A DNA stretch of 64,000 nucleotides. Origin: Paradesertivirga superstes. Lineage in GTDB: Bacteria; Bacteroidota; Bacteroidia; Sphingobacteriales; Sphingobacteriaceae. This document shows positions 43,398-53,587 of the stretch, piece by piece. The stretch is taken from NCBI RefSeq assembly GCF_037622515.1, contig NZ_JBBJCN010000001.1, positions 806,001-870,000 of the forward strand. Direction: 5' to 3'. The position numbers were made by a program, and so were the translations under genes. Below the pieces are notes generated by a model. That model searched no databases, had not been told where the DNA came from, and saw only the letters and a program-made list of their open reading frames with translations. The first letter of the stretch is position 1. Every line of letters begins with the position of its first letter.

Positions 43398-44669
43398 TTA
43401 ATCAGTTAAACTCTGGTACACCAGCGCTTTGAACTTATCGTGAATATCGCTGCGTAAAGGTGATTGCTGAATAAAGATCAATCCAACGATTTTCTCTGCG
43501 GGATCCACCCAATATGTCGTCCCGAAATAACCACCCCATGCGAAAGTCCCTTCGGTGACACCTAACTTCGCCATACCTTCTTTTGAAGTAATCTGGAAAC
43601 CCAGGCCGAACTTATCTGTCCTCACGTTTAAATCTCCAATCTGGTTCATGGTCATAAGATCGACAGAGCGGCGCGATAAAAGGCGGGTTCCCTTATAAGT
43701 ACCTTTATTTAGCAGCATTTGGAGAAAAACGGCATAATCATAAATGGTAGAACTTAAACCGGCGCCTCCCGAAAAATACGTTCCTTTACTTTTAGGATAG
43801 TCGGCCGTTATCACTCCGTTGCGCAGGTATTTTTCCAGGTGGTTTTGATTGTCAAAAGTATAAATCGGGACCAGTCTCGAATATTTAGATACTGGCAGAT
43901 AGAAATATGTGTCGTTCATCCCTAAAGGCTTAAAAATGCGTTCTGCGAAAAACCTGTCGAGGCTCATGCCCGAAGCGACCTCCACCAGATACCCTAAAAC
44001 ATCGGTATTCAAACCATAAGTAAACCTCTCTCCCGGTTGATGTACCAGGGGAAGCGCACCCAGTTTCTCGATCTCCGTTTTAAGTAAGATGCCTGCACTG
44101 CCAAACCCAGGAGGAATACCGGACTTTGCATAAATGGCTTTCATATTCGCTGTGCCAATAACCGCATAATCTATGCCGGAGGTATGGGTCAGCAAATCCC
44201 TGATAGTAATTTCACGTTTTGCGGGTATCGTAGTAAAACTTGAATCGGCAGGATTAAATTTATCAAGGACCTTAGGCCGGGCAAAGGCAGGTATGTATTT
44301 TGAAATCGGGTCGTCTAATAAGAACTTTCCTTCTTCAAAAAGCATCATCACGGCCACGCTGGTAATTGCTTTGGTTTGGGATGCGATTCTGAAGATATCA
44401 TTTGTACGTAAAGCCGTTTTGGCCTCGATATCGCTATAACCAAAAGCTTTGTTATAAACTATTTTGCCATCCCGGGCTATAAGACCGATTGCACCGCTAA
44501 TAAGTTGCTTATCTACATTATTTTGAATCAGGTTATCAATACGCTGTAATCTGTCGGCACTTACCCGGGCGGAGGCAGGCGGTGCCGTTTGCAATTGAGT
44601 TTGTGCGAAAGCGCAGTTTAGATAAATAGAAAAAAACAGAGATAAGAATGTTGTATTGAGTTTGTTCAT
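43398..44669 (-). CDS. Secreted serine hydrolase of the class C beta-lactamase fold
   Basis: The ATG at 44669 starts a signal peptide (MNKLNTTFLSLFFSIYLNCAFAQ); the open frame upstream has none. The 423-residue product has the SxxK motif in FRIASQTKAITSVAVMMLFEEGKFLLDDPI, the YxN-type motif region RFTYGLNTDVLGYLVEVASG, and a C-terminal GTFAWGGYFGTTYWVDP segment at the position of the KTG box. Such proteins act as esterases, D-aminopeptidases or cell-wall hydrolases rather than necessarily as beta-lactamases. It is a single gene between the cob cluster and tamB. Confidence 0.9.
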   Translation of the reverse strand: MNKLNTTFLSLFFSIYLNCAFAQTQLQTAPPASARVSADRLQRIDNLIQNNVDKQLISGAIGLIARDGKIVYNKAFGYSDIEAKTALRTNDIFRIASQTKAITSVAVMMLFEEGKFLLDDPISKYIPAFARPKVLDKFNPADSSFTTIPAKREITIRDLLTHTSGIDYAVIGTANMKAIYAKSGIPPGFGSAGILLKTEIEKLGALPLVHQPGERFTYGLNTDVLGYLVEVASGMSLDRFFAERIFKPLGMNDTYFYLPVSKYSRLVPIYTFDNQNHLEKYLRNGVITADYPKSKGTYFSGGAGLSSTIYDYAVFLQMLLNKGTYKGTRLLSRRSVDLMTMNQIGDLNVRTDKFGLGFQITSKEGMAKLGVTEGTFAWGGYFGTTYWVDPAEKIVGLIFIQQSPLRSDIHDKFKALVYQSLTD

Positions 44670-44839
44670 GGTACTGAGTATACTGTCTGCAAAATAGTAA
44701 AATCCTGCTATTAAAATTCGTCTTCTGAAATTCAACATTCCCGAACATAAAAAGCTTAATAAACCTTTCTGAGTAAAAATAGCCTTATCTGAAACATTTA
44801 CAGCCTTTTGAAATTATAGAGTAATAAGCAATACTAGAT

Positions 44840-47800
44840 TTGGGAAGATTCGGTACTATATCATTAAAAATTCTGCTGGGTATCATTGGCTTTATAATAT
44901 TGCTTTTTATACTGATTTTTATATTAATCAGAGTACCGGCAGTACAGAATTTTGCCCGGGGCAAAGCAGTAAATTATCTGGAAGGGAAACTGGGGACTAA
45001 AGTTGAAGTTAAACGACTGAGTTTGAACCTGCCCAAACTGGTGGTTCTGGAGGATGTTTATTTTGAAGATCAAAAAGGAGACACCCTTCTTGCGGGCGAT
45101 ACTCTAAAAGTTGACATCAGCCTTCTGAAACTTTTAAAGAATACCGTAGAAATAAACGAAATAGATTTACGCGGAGTTACGCTAAACGTGAATCGCGGCG
45201 CCGACAGTGTTTTCAACTTTGATTATATTGTAAAAGCCTTCGCCACGCAAGCGGCTTCTCCGCAGCCAGTGGATACAACTGCTGCTGCAATGAAATTTTC
45301 TGTTGATAAAATCAACCTGGACAGAATCCGCTTAAAGTATCAGGATGCACCTACCGCAAACGATGTAAGCCTTTACCTGTCGCATTTTGATACCCGTGTT
45401 AAAGAGTTCGACATGGAAAAAATGCGGTTCAACATTCCGAAGTTTAAACTTTCGGGAGTTAATGCGGTAATTATCCAGAGTAAACCAGCTATAAAAAGCG
45501 ACTCGAAACAAAAAGATATGGTGGAGGCAGCTACTCCCCTTGATTTAGATCTTGTTCTTGGCGCTGCAGAAATCGACCGTGTAAAAGTTAAGTATCGAAA
45601 TGATGTTTCTGCATTAAACGCTGATATGGACATCGGCAATCTTGACATCGAGTCGGATAAACTGGATATGAAAAAACAGAATATTGATTTAAAAAGCATT
45701 AAGCTCGATAATTCGATGTTCAATATTACTCTCGGCACCAAACCTCAGGCTCAGGTAGTTGTGAAAGAGGTGAAAGAAAAAGCTGAAGCCGTGGCTACGT
45801 TCTGGGGTTTTAGCGCAGATGATATTCAGCTTACCAACACTCAGCTTCGGTATAATGACCAAAACCTTCCTGTGCAAAGACGGGGAATGGATTACGGACA
45901 CCTGGATATTAAGAACCTTAACCTTGATGCCAATAATTTCCTGTTTGCGAAAGATACTATTTCAGGTAAAATAAACTCCGGCAATTTCACAGAAAAAAGC
46001 GGGTTTCAATTGCGCCGCTTAAGAACCACTTTCTTTTACGGAAATAATAAAACAACCCTTGAAGATCTGTATCTCGAAACAGATAAAACATTAATCAGGA
46101 ACGACATCAAACTGGCGTATTCTTCGATCGAAGATATTAGCAAAAATCCCGGTGATTTACGGATCGATGCCGATTTAGACAATACCCGCCTTGGCCTCAG
46201 GGATGTGTTAGTCTTTATGCCCGATCTGGCTTCTACGGAACCATTCAAAAGCAACTCTGCTGAGGTGCTGCACATTAACGGGAGTGTAAACGGACAGGTT
46301 AAAAACCTGTCGATCTCAGGGCTGGAAGTATCGGGCTACCGAAATACCAACCTTAGGGCCTCAGGCAGAATAACAGGCCTTCCGGATATGAATAAAGCAT
46401 ACTTCGACCTGGATATTGACCGATTTACGACCCGAAGTTCCGATATTTATTCATTCGTACCGGCCGGAACCATTCCGTCAAATATCAGAATACCTGAAGC
46501 CCTAAGCATGAACGGAACCTTTAAGGGCAGCATGACCCGGTTCAGCACAAACCTTAACCTGAACTCCAGTTTCGGAAGTGCTAAAACTATTGGCACATTC
46601 AGCTTTGGCAAAGTTCCGGCATATAATGCCCGCATCAATACCTATAATTTTAATGTTGGCCGGATGATTAAACAGGAAGCCACCATCGGAAGGATAACAA
46701 TGGGGATGAATGTTAACGGCAGCGGTATGGACGCGAAAACCTTCAGCGGAACCGTGAACGGAAAAGTTATCCGCGCCGAGTATAATAAATACAATTACCG
46801 CAACTTAACATTAAGCGCTAATGCGAAGAACGGGGCGATAACGGCAAAAGCGTTTATGACGGACCCTAATATCGATTTCGATTTAAACGCCAGAGCAAAC
46901 TTCAGAAACAAGTATCCAAAAATTCAGGCTACCCTGGATATAGACAGCCTGAACCTTCAAAAACTGCATTTTTCACCAGATGATTTCCGCTTTCGCGGAA
47001 AAATAGTTGCCGATTTAGAAACCGCCGATCCTGATTATTTAAACGGAGAAATATTGCTTACCAACGCTTTAATGGTGACCCAGGGTAAACGCATCGATCT
47101 GGATTCGGTTAGCGCAGTTTCGACAGCCAATGCAGACAGTAATACGCTGAAGGTACGCTCGGAATTTTTAAGCGCAAATGCTTCGGGGAAATATAAGCTT
47201 ACAGAGATCGGCCCGGCTATACAGTCGACATTAAACCGCTATTACAATCCAAACGGAGCCACCGTTATCACCCGAGCGAGTGGCCCGGCTCAATATATGA
47301 AATTTGATGCCCGGCTGGAAAACAATCCCCTGGTGCAGCAATTCGTTCCCGAAATAAAGGAAATGTCTACCATTTCTCTGGCCGGAAATTTCAACAATCA
47401 AACAGGAGCATTAACAGTTAATGGCACGGCTCCCCGCCTGGTTTACGGAACTTACGATCTGAATAATCTGGCTTTTAATATTAGTCCTGACGCAAACGGA
47501 AATACCCTTACTTATTCCGTCGCGCTTAACAAATTCGGCAGCGCACAGTTTCAAATTCTAAACACAAGTCTTACCGGGACCATTCAGAATAATATTATAT
47601 CCACCGACTTTCAGGTTAAGGACGCAAGAAACCGCCAGCGTTACCGTATCGCTGGGAATCTGCGGGCGATGAAGGCAAACTTCGAATTCAGCCTTTTGCC
47701 TGACGGGTTGATTTTGAATTACGATCCATGGATCGTCGGACAGAACAATGCTATTCAATTCGGAAGCAGTGGGATTCTGGCACGGAACTTTACGCTTAGT

Positions 47801-49885
47801 AACAGCAATCAGCTGATCAGTATCAACTCACAACCCATGGGACTAAACAATCCTATGTCGGTTGATTTTAAAAACTTCAGGATTGAAACCCTTACAGAGA
47901 TGGCTAGAAAGGATTCATTGCTCGCCGGCGGAACCATCAACGGCAATGCATTGATTCGCAATTTCCAGACCTCCCCTATTTTCACTTCCGATTTAACGGT
48001 AAGCGATTTTAACTTCCGCGGGGATACGATAGGAAACATCGCCATGAAAGTTAATAATGAACGGGCAAACACTCTGGCAGCCAATATAGGAATCACCGGA
48101 AAAGGGAATCAGGTAAACATGAATGGGTATTACTATATCAATAACAGCAGTTTTGATATGACACTGGATATCGGCACTCTCAACCTTCAAAGTATCCAGG
48201 GGTTTACCATGGGTAACATGAAAGATGCAAGCGGAAATTTAAGCGGCCGTCTGGCAATTACAGGTACGGCGGAAGCGCCAAGAATTAACGGCGACGTGAA
48301 CTTCAATGATGCCGCTTTTAGAATTGGCATGTTCAATTCGCTTTACCGGGTAGATGATGAACGAATCAGTTTTAATGATTCGGGCATAAATTTCAACAAC
48401 TTCACTTTGCTGGACTCTGCAGGAAATACTGCCAATATTGACGGGATGGTTTACACCAAAAATTTCCTTGACTATAATTTTAATCTCGACGTAAACAGTG
48501 ACAATTTCCAGGTGCTGAACTCAACAGCTAAAGACAACGAGCTTTATTACGGCCAGTTATTTGTTGACAGCCGCATCCGGATTCGTGGCAGCATGATCAA
48601 TCCCGAGGTTGACGCTGATCTGAAAGTTCTGGACAACACGAGACTTACGGTCCTGCTTCCGCAGACCAATCCGGGAGTTGTAGAACGCGAAGGAATTGTA
48701 GAGTTTGTGGATATGGACGACCCTGAAGTATCAACAGTTTTTACTACCGGTCTTGACTCCTTGAATACGGCTCCTTTAACCGGATATAATGTTGCCTCGA
48801 CAATCGAAATATCAAAGGAAGCTGAATTTAACCTGATCGTTGACCAGGGAAACGGCGACTTCATTAAGGTTAAAGGACAGGCACAGCTTACCGGCGGTAT
48901 TGACCCAAGCGGTAAAGTTACCTTAATAGGAAATTATATATTGGAGGAAGGCGCTTACGAACTATCGTTTAATTTCATCAAAAGAAAATTTGATATACAA
49001 AAGGGCAGCACAATCACATGGAATGGTGAACCTACCAGCGGCGACATGGATGTAACAGCAATTTATGTTGCGGAAACCGCTCCGATAGATCTGGTACAGT
49101 CTCAACTGGCAGGGGCCAGTCAGGCTACGTTAAACACCTACAAACAACGCCTGCCTTTTCAACTCTTGCTTAAACTTAAAGGCGAATTGATGAAACCGCA
49201 AATCTCTTTCGACATTGAATTGCCTGAAGGAAATTACTTTGTTTCCGGAGATGTTATTTCGACGGTAAACACCCGTTTAGATCAGTTAAGAGAGGAACCC
49301 TCTGAATTAAACAAGCAAGCTTTTGCTCTGGTTTTGCTTAACCGTTTCGTAGCTGAAAATCCTTTCGAGAGCAATGCAGGTGGAACCAGTGCCGAATCTT
49401 TGGCAAGACAAAGCGTAAGTAAGCTGCTGACAGAGCAATTGAATAACCTTGCGGGAGGATTGATAGGTGGAGTAGACCTGAGCTTTAACCTGGAAGCTAC
49501 AGATGATTACACAAGCGGTGAATTGAAAAACCGTACCGATCTGAATGTGGCTGCATCGAAACGCCTGTTAAACGACCGTTTAAAAGTTTCTATCGGCAGT
49601 AATTTCGAGCTCGAAGGGCCACAGCGCGCCGGACAGCGTACCAATAATATAGCCGGCGATATTGCGGTTGATTACCAGTTATCGAAAGACGGTCGGTATC
49701 TGCTTCGTGCCTATAGAAAAGACCAATATCTTGTTGCGGTAGAAGGACAGGTTATTGAAACCGGCTTGAGTTTTATTTTAAATATGGACTACAACAAGTT
49801 TCAGGAAATTTTTAAAAGCAGAACCAAAGAAGACAAGCAGCTTAGAGAAGCGCAGAAAACAGCCGAAAAGGAAGCTACAAAATGA
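44840..49885 (+). CDS. tamB: TamB-like translocation/assembly protein
   Basis: A 1,681-residue protein with one N-terminal membrane helix (about residues 9-31, IGFIILLFILIFILI) and a long repetitive beta-rich body of AsmA/DUF490 type. The C-terminal TamB domain is recognisable around VTLIGNYILEEGAYELSFNFIKRKFDIQKGSTITWNGEPTSGDMDVTAIY and LNVAASKRLLNDRLKVSIGSNFELEG. The start is a TTG: in-frame stops occur 13-18 bp upstream and no ATG precedes the membrane helix. TamB bridges inner and outer membranes and moves lipids or helps insert outer-membrane proteins. Its stop overlaps the next gene by 4 bp (ATGA), as expected for a tamB/Omp85 pair. Confidence 0.94.
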   Translation: MGRFGTISLKILLGIIGFIILLFILIFILIRVPAVQNFARGKAVNYLEGKLGTKVEVKRLSLNLPKLVVLEDVYFEDQKGDTLLAGDTLKVDISLLKLLKNTVEINEIDLRGVTLNVNRGADSVFNFDYIVKAFATQAASPQPVDTTAAAMKFSVDKINLDRIRLKYQDAPTANDVSLYLSHFDTRVKEFDMEKMRFNIPKFKLSGVNAVIIQSKPAIKSDSKQKDMVEAATPLDLDLVLGAAEIDRVKVKYRNDVSALNADMDIGNLDIESDKLDMKKQNIDLKSIKLDNSMFNITLGTKPQAQVVVKEVKEKAEAVATFWGFSADDIQLTNTQLRYNDQNLPVQRRGMDYGHLDIKNLNLDANNFLFAKDTISGKINSGNFTEKSGFQLRRLRTTFFYGNNKTTLEDLYLETDKTLIRNDIKLAYSSIEDISKNPGDLRIDADLDNTRLGLRDVLVFMPDLASTEPFKSNSAEVLHINGSVNGQVKNLSISGLEVSGYRNTNLRASGRITGLPDMNKAYFDLDIDRFTTRSSDIYSFVPAGTIPSNIRIPEALSMNGTFKGSMTRFSTNLNLNSSFGSAKTIGTFSFGKVPAYNARINTYNFNVGRMIKQEATIGRITMGMNVNGSGMDAKTFSGTVNGKVIRAEYNKYNYRNLTLSANAKNGAITAKAFMTDPNIDFDLNARANFRNKYPKIQATLDIDSLNLQKLHFSPDDFRFRGKIVADLETADPDYLNGEILLTNALMVTQGKRIDLDSVSAVSTANADSNTLKVRSEFLSANASGKYKLTEIGPAIQSTLNRYYNPNGATVITRASGPAQYMKFDARLENNPLVQQFVPEIKEMSTISLAGNFNNQTGALTVNGTAPRLVYGTYDLNNLAFNISPDANGNTLTYSVALNKFGSAQFQILNTSLTGTIQNNIISTDFQVKDARNRQRYRIAGNLRAMKANFEFSLLPDGLILNYDPWIVGQNNAIQFGSSGILARNFTLSNSNQLISINSQPMGLNNPMSVDFKNFRIETLTEMARKDSLLAGGTINGNALIRNFQTSPIFTSDLTVSDFNFRGDTIGNIAMKVNNERANTLAANIGITGKGNQVNMNGYYYINNSSFDMTLDIGTLNLQSIQGFTMGNMKDASGNLSGRLAITGTAEAPRINGDVNFNDAAFRIGMFNSLYRVDDERISFNDSGINFNNFTLLDSAGNTANIDGMVYTKNFLDYNFNLDVNSDNFQVLNSTAKDNELYYGQLFVDSRIRIRGSMINPEVDADLKVLDNTRLTVLLPQTNPGVVEREGIVEFVDMDDPEVSTVFTTGLDSLNTAPLTGYNVASTIEISKEAEFNLIVDQGNGDFIKVKGQAQLTGGIDPSGKVTLIGNYILEEGAYELSFNFIKRKFDIQKGSTITWNGEPTSGDMDVTAIYVAETAPIDLVQSQLAGASQATLNTYKQRLPFQLLLKLKGELMKPQISFDIELPEGNYFVSGDVISTVNTRLDQLREEPSELNKQAFALVLLNRFVAENPFESNAGGTSAESLARQSVSKLLTEQLNNLAGGLIGGVDLSFNLEATDDYTSGELKNRTDLNVAASKRLLNDRLKVSIGSNFELEGPQRAGQRTNNIAGDIAVDYQLSKDGRYLLRAYRKDQYLVAVEGQVIETGLSFILNMDYNKFQEIFKSRTKEDKQLREAQKTAEKEATK

Positions 49886-52191
49886 AGGCAGATATCATCA
49901 AACATTTATTAATTTTTACGGCGTTCGTACTTGCATCCTGCAGTGCAGTTAAAACTGTACCCGAGGGCGACTATTTATATTTAGGCGGAAATGTTCGAAT
50001 AGAAGACGGTGATAATACAAGGCGGAAAGAAACCAAGGCACTTGCCAGCGAATTGGAAGGAGTATTGCGTCCAAAACCTAATTCAAGATTCCTGGGTATG
50101 CCTTTTAAACTTTGGATCTATAACTTTTGGGGTAACCCTAAAAAAGAAGGCGGCATAGGCAATAAAATTCGCAACAAATTTGGTCAGCCTCCTGTACTGT
50201 TCAGCAGTGTCAAGGTTGAATACAACCGCACCCTGGTGCTTAACCGTTTAGAGAATCGGGGGTACTTCCGCTCGGGGGTAACACCCGACACCACCCTGCG
50301 AAGAAAACGTGCCCGCTTAACTTTCAAAACAACTACCGGTCCTCAATACATGATAAATACTGTGGTATTTACTACCGACAGTTCGGATTTGGGGAAAGCA
50401 GTGAATGCAAGCTCTCCACGAAGCTTTCTTAAACCAGGCGACGGCTATGATCTGGATGTGATCAAAAGAGAGCGCGAACGTATTGATACACGATTGAAGG
50501 AACAGGGTTTTTACTATTTCAGTCCGGAGAATATTATTGTACAGGTAGACAGCACCAACAATGAGCACAAAGTTGATTTAATTGTGAATGTAAAAACCAG
50601 TACCCCGCTTAAGGCTCTGCAGATTTACAGCATTAACGACATTTTCGTTTATTCAAATTACGATGTTTCTAAAGACTCTACCAGTATCACCGAAGGCATA
50701 AAACATCGCGACTTTTACGTAATAGACAGCTCCAGCACGTTTAAGCCGCAGGTTTTTGAACGGACTATGTTCTTTAATAAAGGTGATTTGTATAACCGCA
50801 CCGACCATAACATGTCGCTAAACAGGTTAATGAGTTTAGGCACGTTTAAATTTGTAAAAAACGAATTTGTAGAAACTCCTGCAAGCGGAGATAATTCACT
50901 TGACACGTACTATTATTTAACTCCCTATCCAAAAAAATCTCTGCGTGCCGAATTAACCGGACGCACAACGTCGGCCAATTTTACCGGGACCGAAGTCACA
51001 CTGAGCTGGAGAAACAGGAACGCTTTCCGCGGAGCAGAACTTTTAACGCTTAGCGCGTATGGCGGAACAGATATTCAGGTCTCAGGAATCAATAAAGGCA
51101 ATAATATTTTTCGCTTAGGCGCCGAAGCCAGTCTGAATATTCCCAGGTTTATTGCTCCTATAGGTCTCAAATCAAACAGTGCCTTTATTCCGCATACAAA
51201 AATAACATTAGGCGCGGACCTGTTAAACAGGTATGAAAGCTATACCTTAAACTCATTCAGAACATCTTTTGGTTACAACTGGAAAGATAATATCAAAAGG
51301 GAACATCAGTTAAACTTACTTTCGGCAACTTATGTAAAAGCCTTAAATGTAACTAATGCCTACAGGAGTTTGATAAACACAAATATTAGTTTGCAAAGAG
51401 CCATCGAAGACCAATTTATTATAGGTCCGAGTTACAATTTCTTATTTACCAACACCAGTGAAACCCGAAAGACCAACACGTTTTATTATAACGGAAATAT
51501 TGAGGTAGCGGGTACAATTTTAGGATTAGCAACCGGCGCCAATGTTGATAAAGGACGGGAGAAAGAAGTTTTCGGAACGGTATTTTCTCAGTACGCACGT
51601 TTAGAAAATGATTTCAGGCACTACTTTAACTTAGGCTTTGGTTCGCAAATAGCCAGCAGAATAATTGCCGGGATCGGCGTTCCTTATGGAAATTCTGCTT
51701 CTCTCCCCTTTATAAAACAGTTTTTTATTGGTGGGACGAACAGTTTAAGAGCTTTCAGAGCTCGTTCTATAGGTCCGGGTTCTTATCTTCCCGATGAGGC
51801 CGTAGGTACCACATCTATAGCAGCAGACAGAACCGGCGACATCAAGCTCGAAATAAACACCGAATACCGGCCCAAAATAAATGAGATTATGCGCGGCGCA
51901 GTGTTTCTGGATGCAGGTAATATCTGGCTCATGGATGAAAAAACTAAGTATGGAGATATGCCCGGCGCTAAATTCAGTAAAGACTTTCTGAAAGAGTTAG
52001 CCGTTGGAACCGGCGTAGGATTACGTTTTGACCTGACATTTTTCGTTCTGAGAACCGATCTTGCTATGCCCCTGCGCAAACCATGGCTACCCCAAGGCGA
52101 ACGCTGGGTTTTTAAAGATATAAAATTTGCCAACCCAGATTGGAGAAGGGAAAACCTGGTATTTAACCTGGCTATCGGATACCCGTTTTAG
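49882..52191 (+). CDS. Omp85/BamA-family (TamA-like) outer-membrane lipoprotein
   Basis: A 769-residue protein with a lipoprotein signal (LLIFTAFVLASCSAVKTVPEG). After POTRA-like repeats (about 30-370; FSSVKVEYNRTLVLNRLENRGYFRSGV, YFSPENIIVQVDSTNNEHKVDLIVNVK) comes the surface-antigen barrel with the conserved loop region FIGGTNSLRAFRARSIGPGSY and AVFLDAGNIWLMDE, ending in FNLAIGYPF with a terminal phenylalanine. Bacteroidota pair such lipidated Omp85 proteins with TamB; the 4-bp overlap with tamB supports a joint function in outer-membrane assembly. Confidence 0.93.
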   Translation: MKADIIKHLLIFTAFVLASCSAVKTVPEGDYLYLGGNVRIEDGDNTRRKETKALASELEGVLRPKPNSRFLGMPFKLWIYNFWGNPKKEGGIGNKIRNKFGQPPVLFSSVKVEYNRTLVLNRLENRGYFRSGVTPDTTLRRKRARLTFKTTTGPQYMINTVVFTTDSSDLGKAVNASSPRSFLKPGDGYDLDVIKRERERIDTRLKEQGFYYFSPENIIVQVDSTNNEHKVDLIVNVKTSTPLKALQIYSINDIFVYSNYDVSKDSTSITEGIKHRDFYVIDSSSTFKPQVFERTMFFNKGDLYNRTDHNMSLNRLMSLGTFKFVKNEFVETPASGDNSLDTYYYLTPYPKKSLRAELTGRTTSANFTGTEVTLSWRNRNAFRGAELLTLSAYGGTDIQVSGINKGNNIFRLGAEASLNIPRFIAPIGLKSNSAFIPHTKITLGADLLNRYESYTLNSFRTSFGYNWKDNIKREHQLNLLSATYVKALNVTNAYRSLINTNISLQRAIEDQFIIGPSYNFLFTNTSETRKTNTFYYNGNIEVAGTILGLATGANVDKGREKEVFGTVFSQYARLENDFRHYFNLGFGSQIASRIIAGIGVPYGNSASLPFIKQFFIGGTNSLRAFRARSIGPGSYLPDEAVGTTSIAADRTGDIKLEINTEYRPKINEIMRGAVFLDAGNIWLMDEKTKYGDMPGAKFSKDFLKELAVGTGVGLRFDLTFFVLRTDLAMPLRKPWLPQGERWVFKDIKFANPDWRRENLVFNLAIGYPF

Positions 52192-52275
52192 GTTAATAGC
52201 TCATTTGCCTTTTTCCCCAGTGGTCGGTTACCCCTGTGGTCGGTGTTAAGTAACAGACTTGGTGGTAAGTCGAAG

Positions 52276-52301
52276 AGCGGTTGGTGACAACACCCACCGC
52301 T
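52276..52301. repeat. Strong hairpin downstream of the Omp85 gene
   Basis: AGCGGTTGGTG (52276-52286) can pair with CACCCACCGCT (52291-52301) at 10 of 11 positions around an ACAA loop. No T run follows on either strand, so a terminator role is uncertain. Confidence 0.5.
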
Positions 52302-52434
52302 GGTGAAATAGTACTTTGTGAAAACCTAAACCAATATTATGAAAAGATAAAATAACCCGCACCTAAAGTATTTTCTAGGACTTGAAGGAAAAAAAGACCT
52401 CAAATTCACGCGGCTGAGAACTTCATTTGAGAGA

Positions 52435-52716
52435 GTGCTTCCAAAATTGATAATAAACTTCCCAAAGAATACCGATCAAACCTATTATAAAGTTCGCCTC
52501 TCATTTTTGGCAACTGTAGTGTTTGGATTATTTTCCGTAGGCTTGTTGCTAAATCTTGCTTTTTTAATAGCTGGTAGGACTTCTTTCGACAACTTTTTGA
52601 CGGTAATAATTATTTTCTCCGCTTATTTGTTTCTAATCTTACTGGAATTGAAATTAACAAAATCACGAATCGAAAAGGTTATTCGGAAATACGCCCTAAC
52701 GCGAGAAGAGGCTTAA
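52435..52716 (+). CDS. Small membrane protein of unknown function
   Basis: About 93 residues from a GTG start, with two hydrophobic helices (LSFLATVVFGLFSVGLLLNLAFLI and FLTVIIIFSAYLFLILLELKL) followed by a basic tail. The frame is open further upstream for about 30 codons (LGLEGKKDLKFTRLRTSFERV) without a clear ATG, so the true start is uncertain. I do not recognise a family. It sits 24 bp before the broken DUF3024 gene. Confidence 0.4.
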   Translation: MLPKLIINFPKNTDQTYYKVRLSFLATVVFGLFSVGLLLNLAFLIAGRTSFDNFLTVIIIFSAYLFLILLELKLTKSRIEKVIRKYALTREEA

Positions 52717-52739
52717 ATTATAAACATGGCGACTAGAGA

Positions 52740-53055
52740 ATGCCTACCGCTATGGAGAATTACATGGCTTCGGCTAGGCCTCGACCGGAAATTAGACATC
52801 AACTCGACATCGGTTACGAATTAGATGACCAATGTGTAATATTAAACGAAATTAGACCCATTTGGCAGAACCCTAAAGAAATTATGACGACCGGATATGC
52901 TAAGGCGACATTTGTTAAGAGCAAAACATTTGGAAAATTTATTGGAAACGTGCAAGCAAAAGTGGTGCGCTTATGAGCCTAAACCGTTCGTTAGACAATT
53001 AAGCGACTTTTTGAAAACTGTTGACGAGGACAAATATCATTGCTTCAAGGGCTGA
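52740..53055 (+). pseudogene. DUF3024 gene disrupted by two frameshifts
   Basis: The first frame reads MENYMASARPRPEIRHQLDIGYELDDQCVILNEIRPIWQNPKEIM...YAKATFVKSK, a clear DUF3024 domain. The domain then continues in a second frame as IWKIYWKRA and in a third as KWCAYEPKPFVRQLSDFLKTVDEDKYHCFKG ending at the TGA at 53055. Each shift is explained by loss of one base next to an A run (near 52923 and 52956). Uninterrupted, the protein would be about 105 residues. Its function is unknown. Sequencing errors in homopolymers are an alternative to real decay. Confidence 0.85.
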
Positions 53056-53170
53056 CAGAAACGCCTCCTAACATCTGGTTTAAGTTAGTCCCGGGTGAGG
53101 TGAATCTCGTTCCTTTTCTACTTTTACATTCTAATTTTTTTCGGTGCAGTTTAAATTCTAAGGCAATACC

Positions 53171-53521
53171 TCATTCCTCCCGAATCTTATCGCGGTGATT
53201 TTTGCCCCAATCAATCATTTCCGCTACCATTTTTTGCAAAGTATCACAATAATCAGAAGTAGTATATTCCACGATTGGAGGAGAACTGTCATATACTTTT
53301 CGTACGACAAGCTTATTCAGCTCCAGTTCCTTGAGTTCTTTGGATAAAACTTTACTGGTAATACCATTAACACTTCGCTGGATGTCACGGAACCGGCTGT
53401 TACCCTCGTGAACAGCTACTAATATCGGCAATTTCCCCTTTCCGTTTATCACATACAAGGTGTCTTGTAAGTGTCGGATTTGTTGTTCAACAGTTATTTT
53501 GGCATTTTGTATATCTGGCAT
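53171..53521 (-). CDS. HxlR-family winged-helix regulator
   Basis: A 116-residue HxlR-type protein: LQDTLYVINGKGKLPILVAVHEGNSRFRDIQRSVNGITSKVLSKELKELELNKLVVRKVYDSSPPIVEYTTSDYCDTLQKMVAEMIDWGKNH contains the helix-turn-helix and wing. The usual N-terminal cysteine of redox- or aldehyde-sensing HxlR members is absent (residues VEQQIRHLQDTLYV). It is transcribed divergently from the NmrA-like oxidoreductase gene 66 bp away, a common arrangement in which the regulator represses its neighbour. Confidence 0.92.
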   Translation of the reverse strand: MPDIQNAKITVEQQIRHLQDTLYVINGKGKLPILVAVHEGNSRFRDIQRSVNGITSKVLSKELKELELNKLVVRKVYDSSPPIVEYTTSDYCDTLQKMVAEMIDWGKNHRDKIREE

Positions 53522-53538
53522 CCTTTAGGTAACTGGTA

Positions 53539-53552
53539 TGGTTTGTAAACCA
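53539..53552. promoter_or_regulatory. Palindrome between HxlR and NmrA-like genes
   Basis: TGGTTTGTAAACCA has perfect 6-bp arms and lies in the 66-bp divergent gap, followed by a second palindrome GTAAATTTAC (53561-53570). Either could be the HxlR operator; both lie where promoters of the two genes must be. Confidence 0.4.
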
Positions 53553-53587
53553 ATCGAAGCGTAAATTTACAAAATATTTAAAGCGAT

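Noticed and set aside
43398..44669. Beta-lactamase resistance gene
   Set aside because: The fold is that of class C beta-lactamases, but sequence and context give no support for antibiotic hydrolysis; annotated as a general serine hydrolase.
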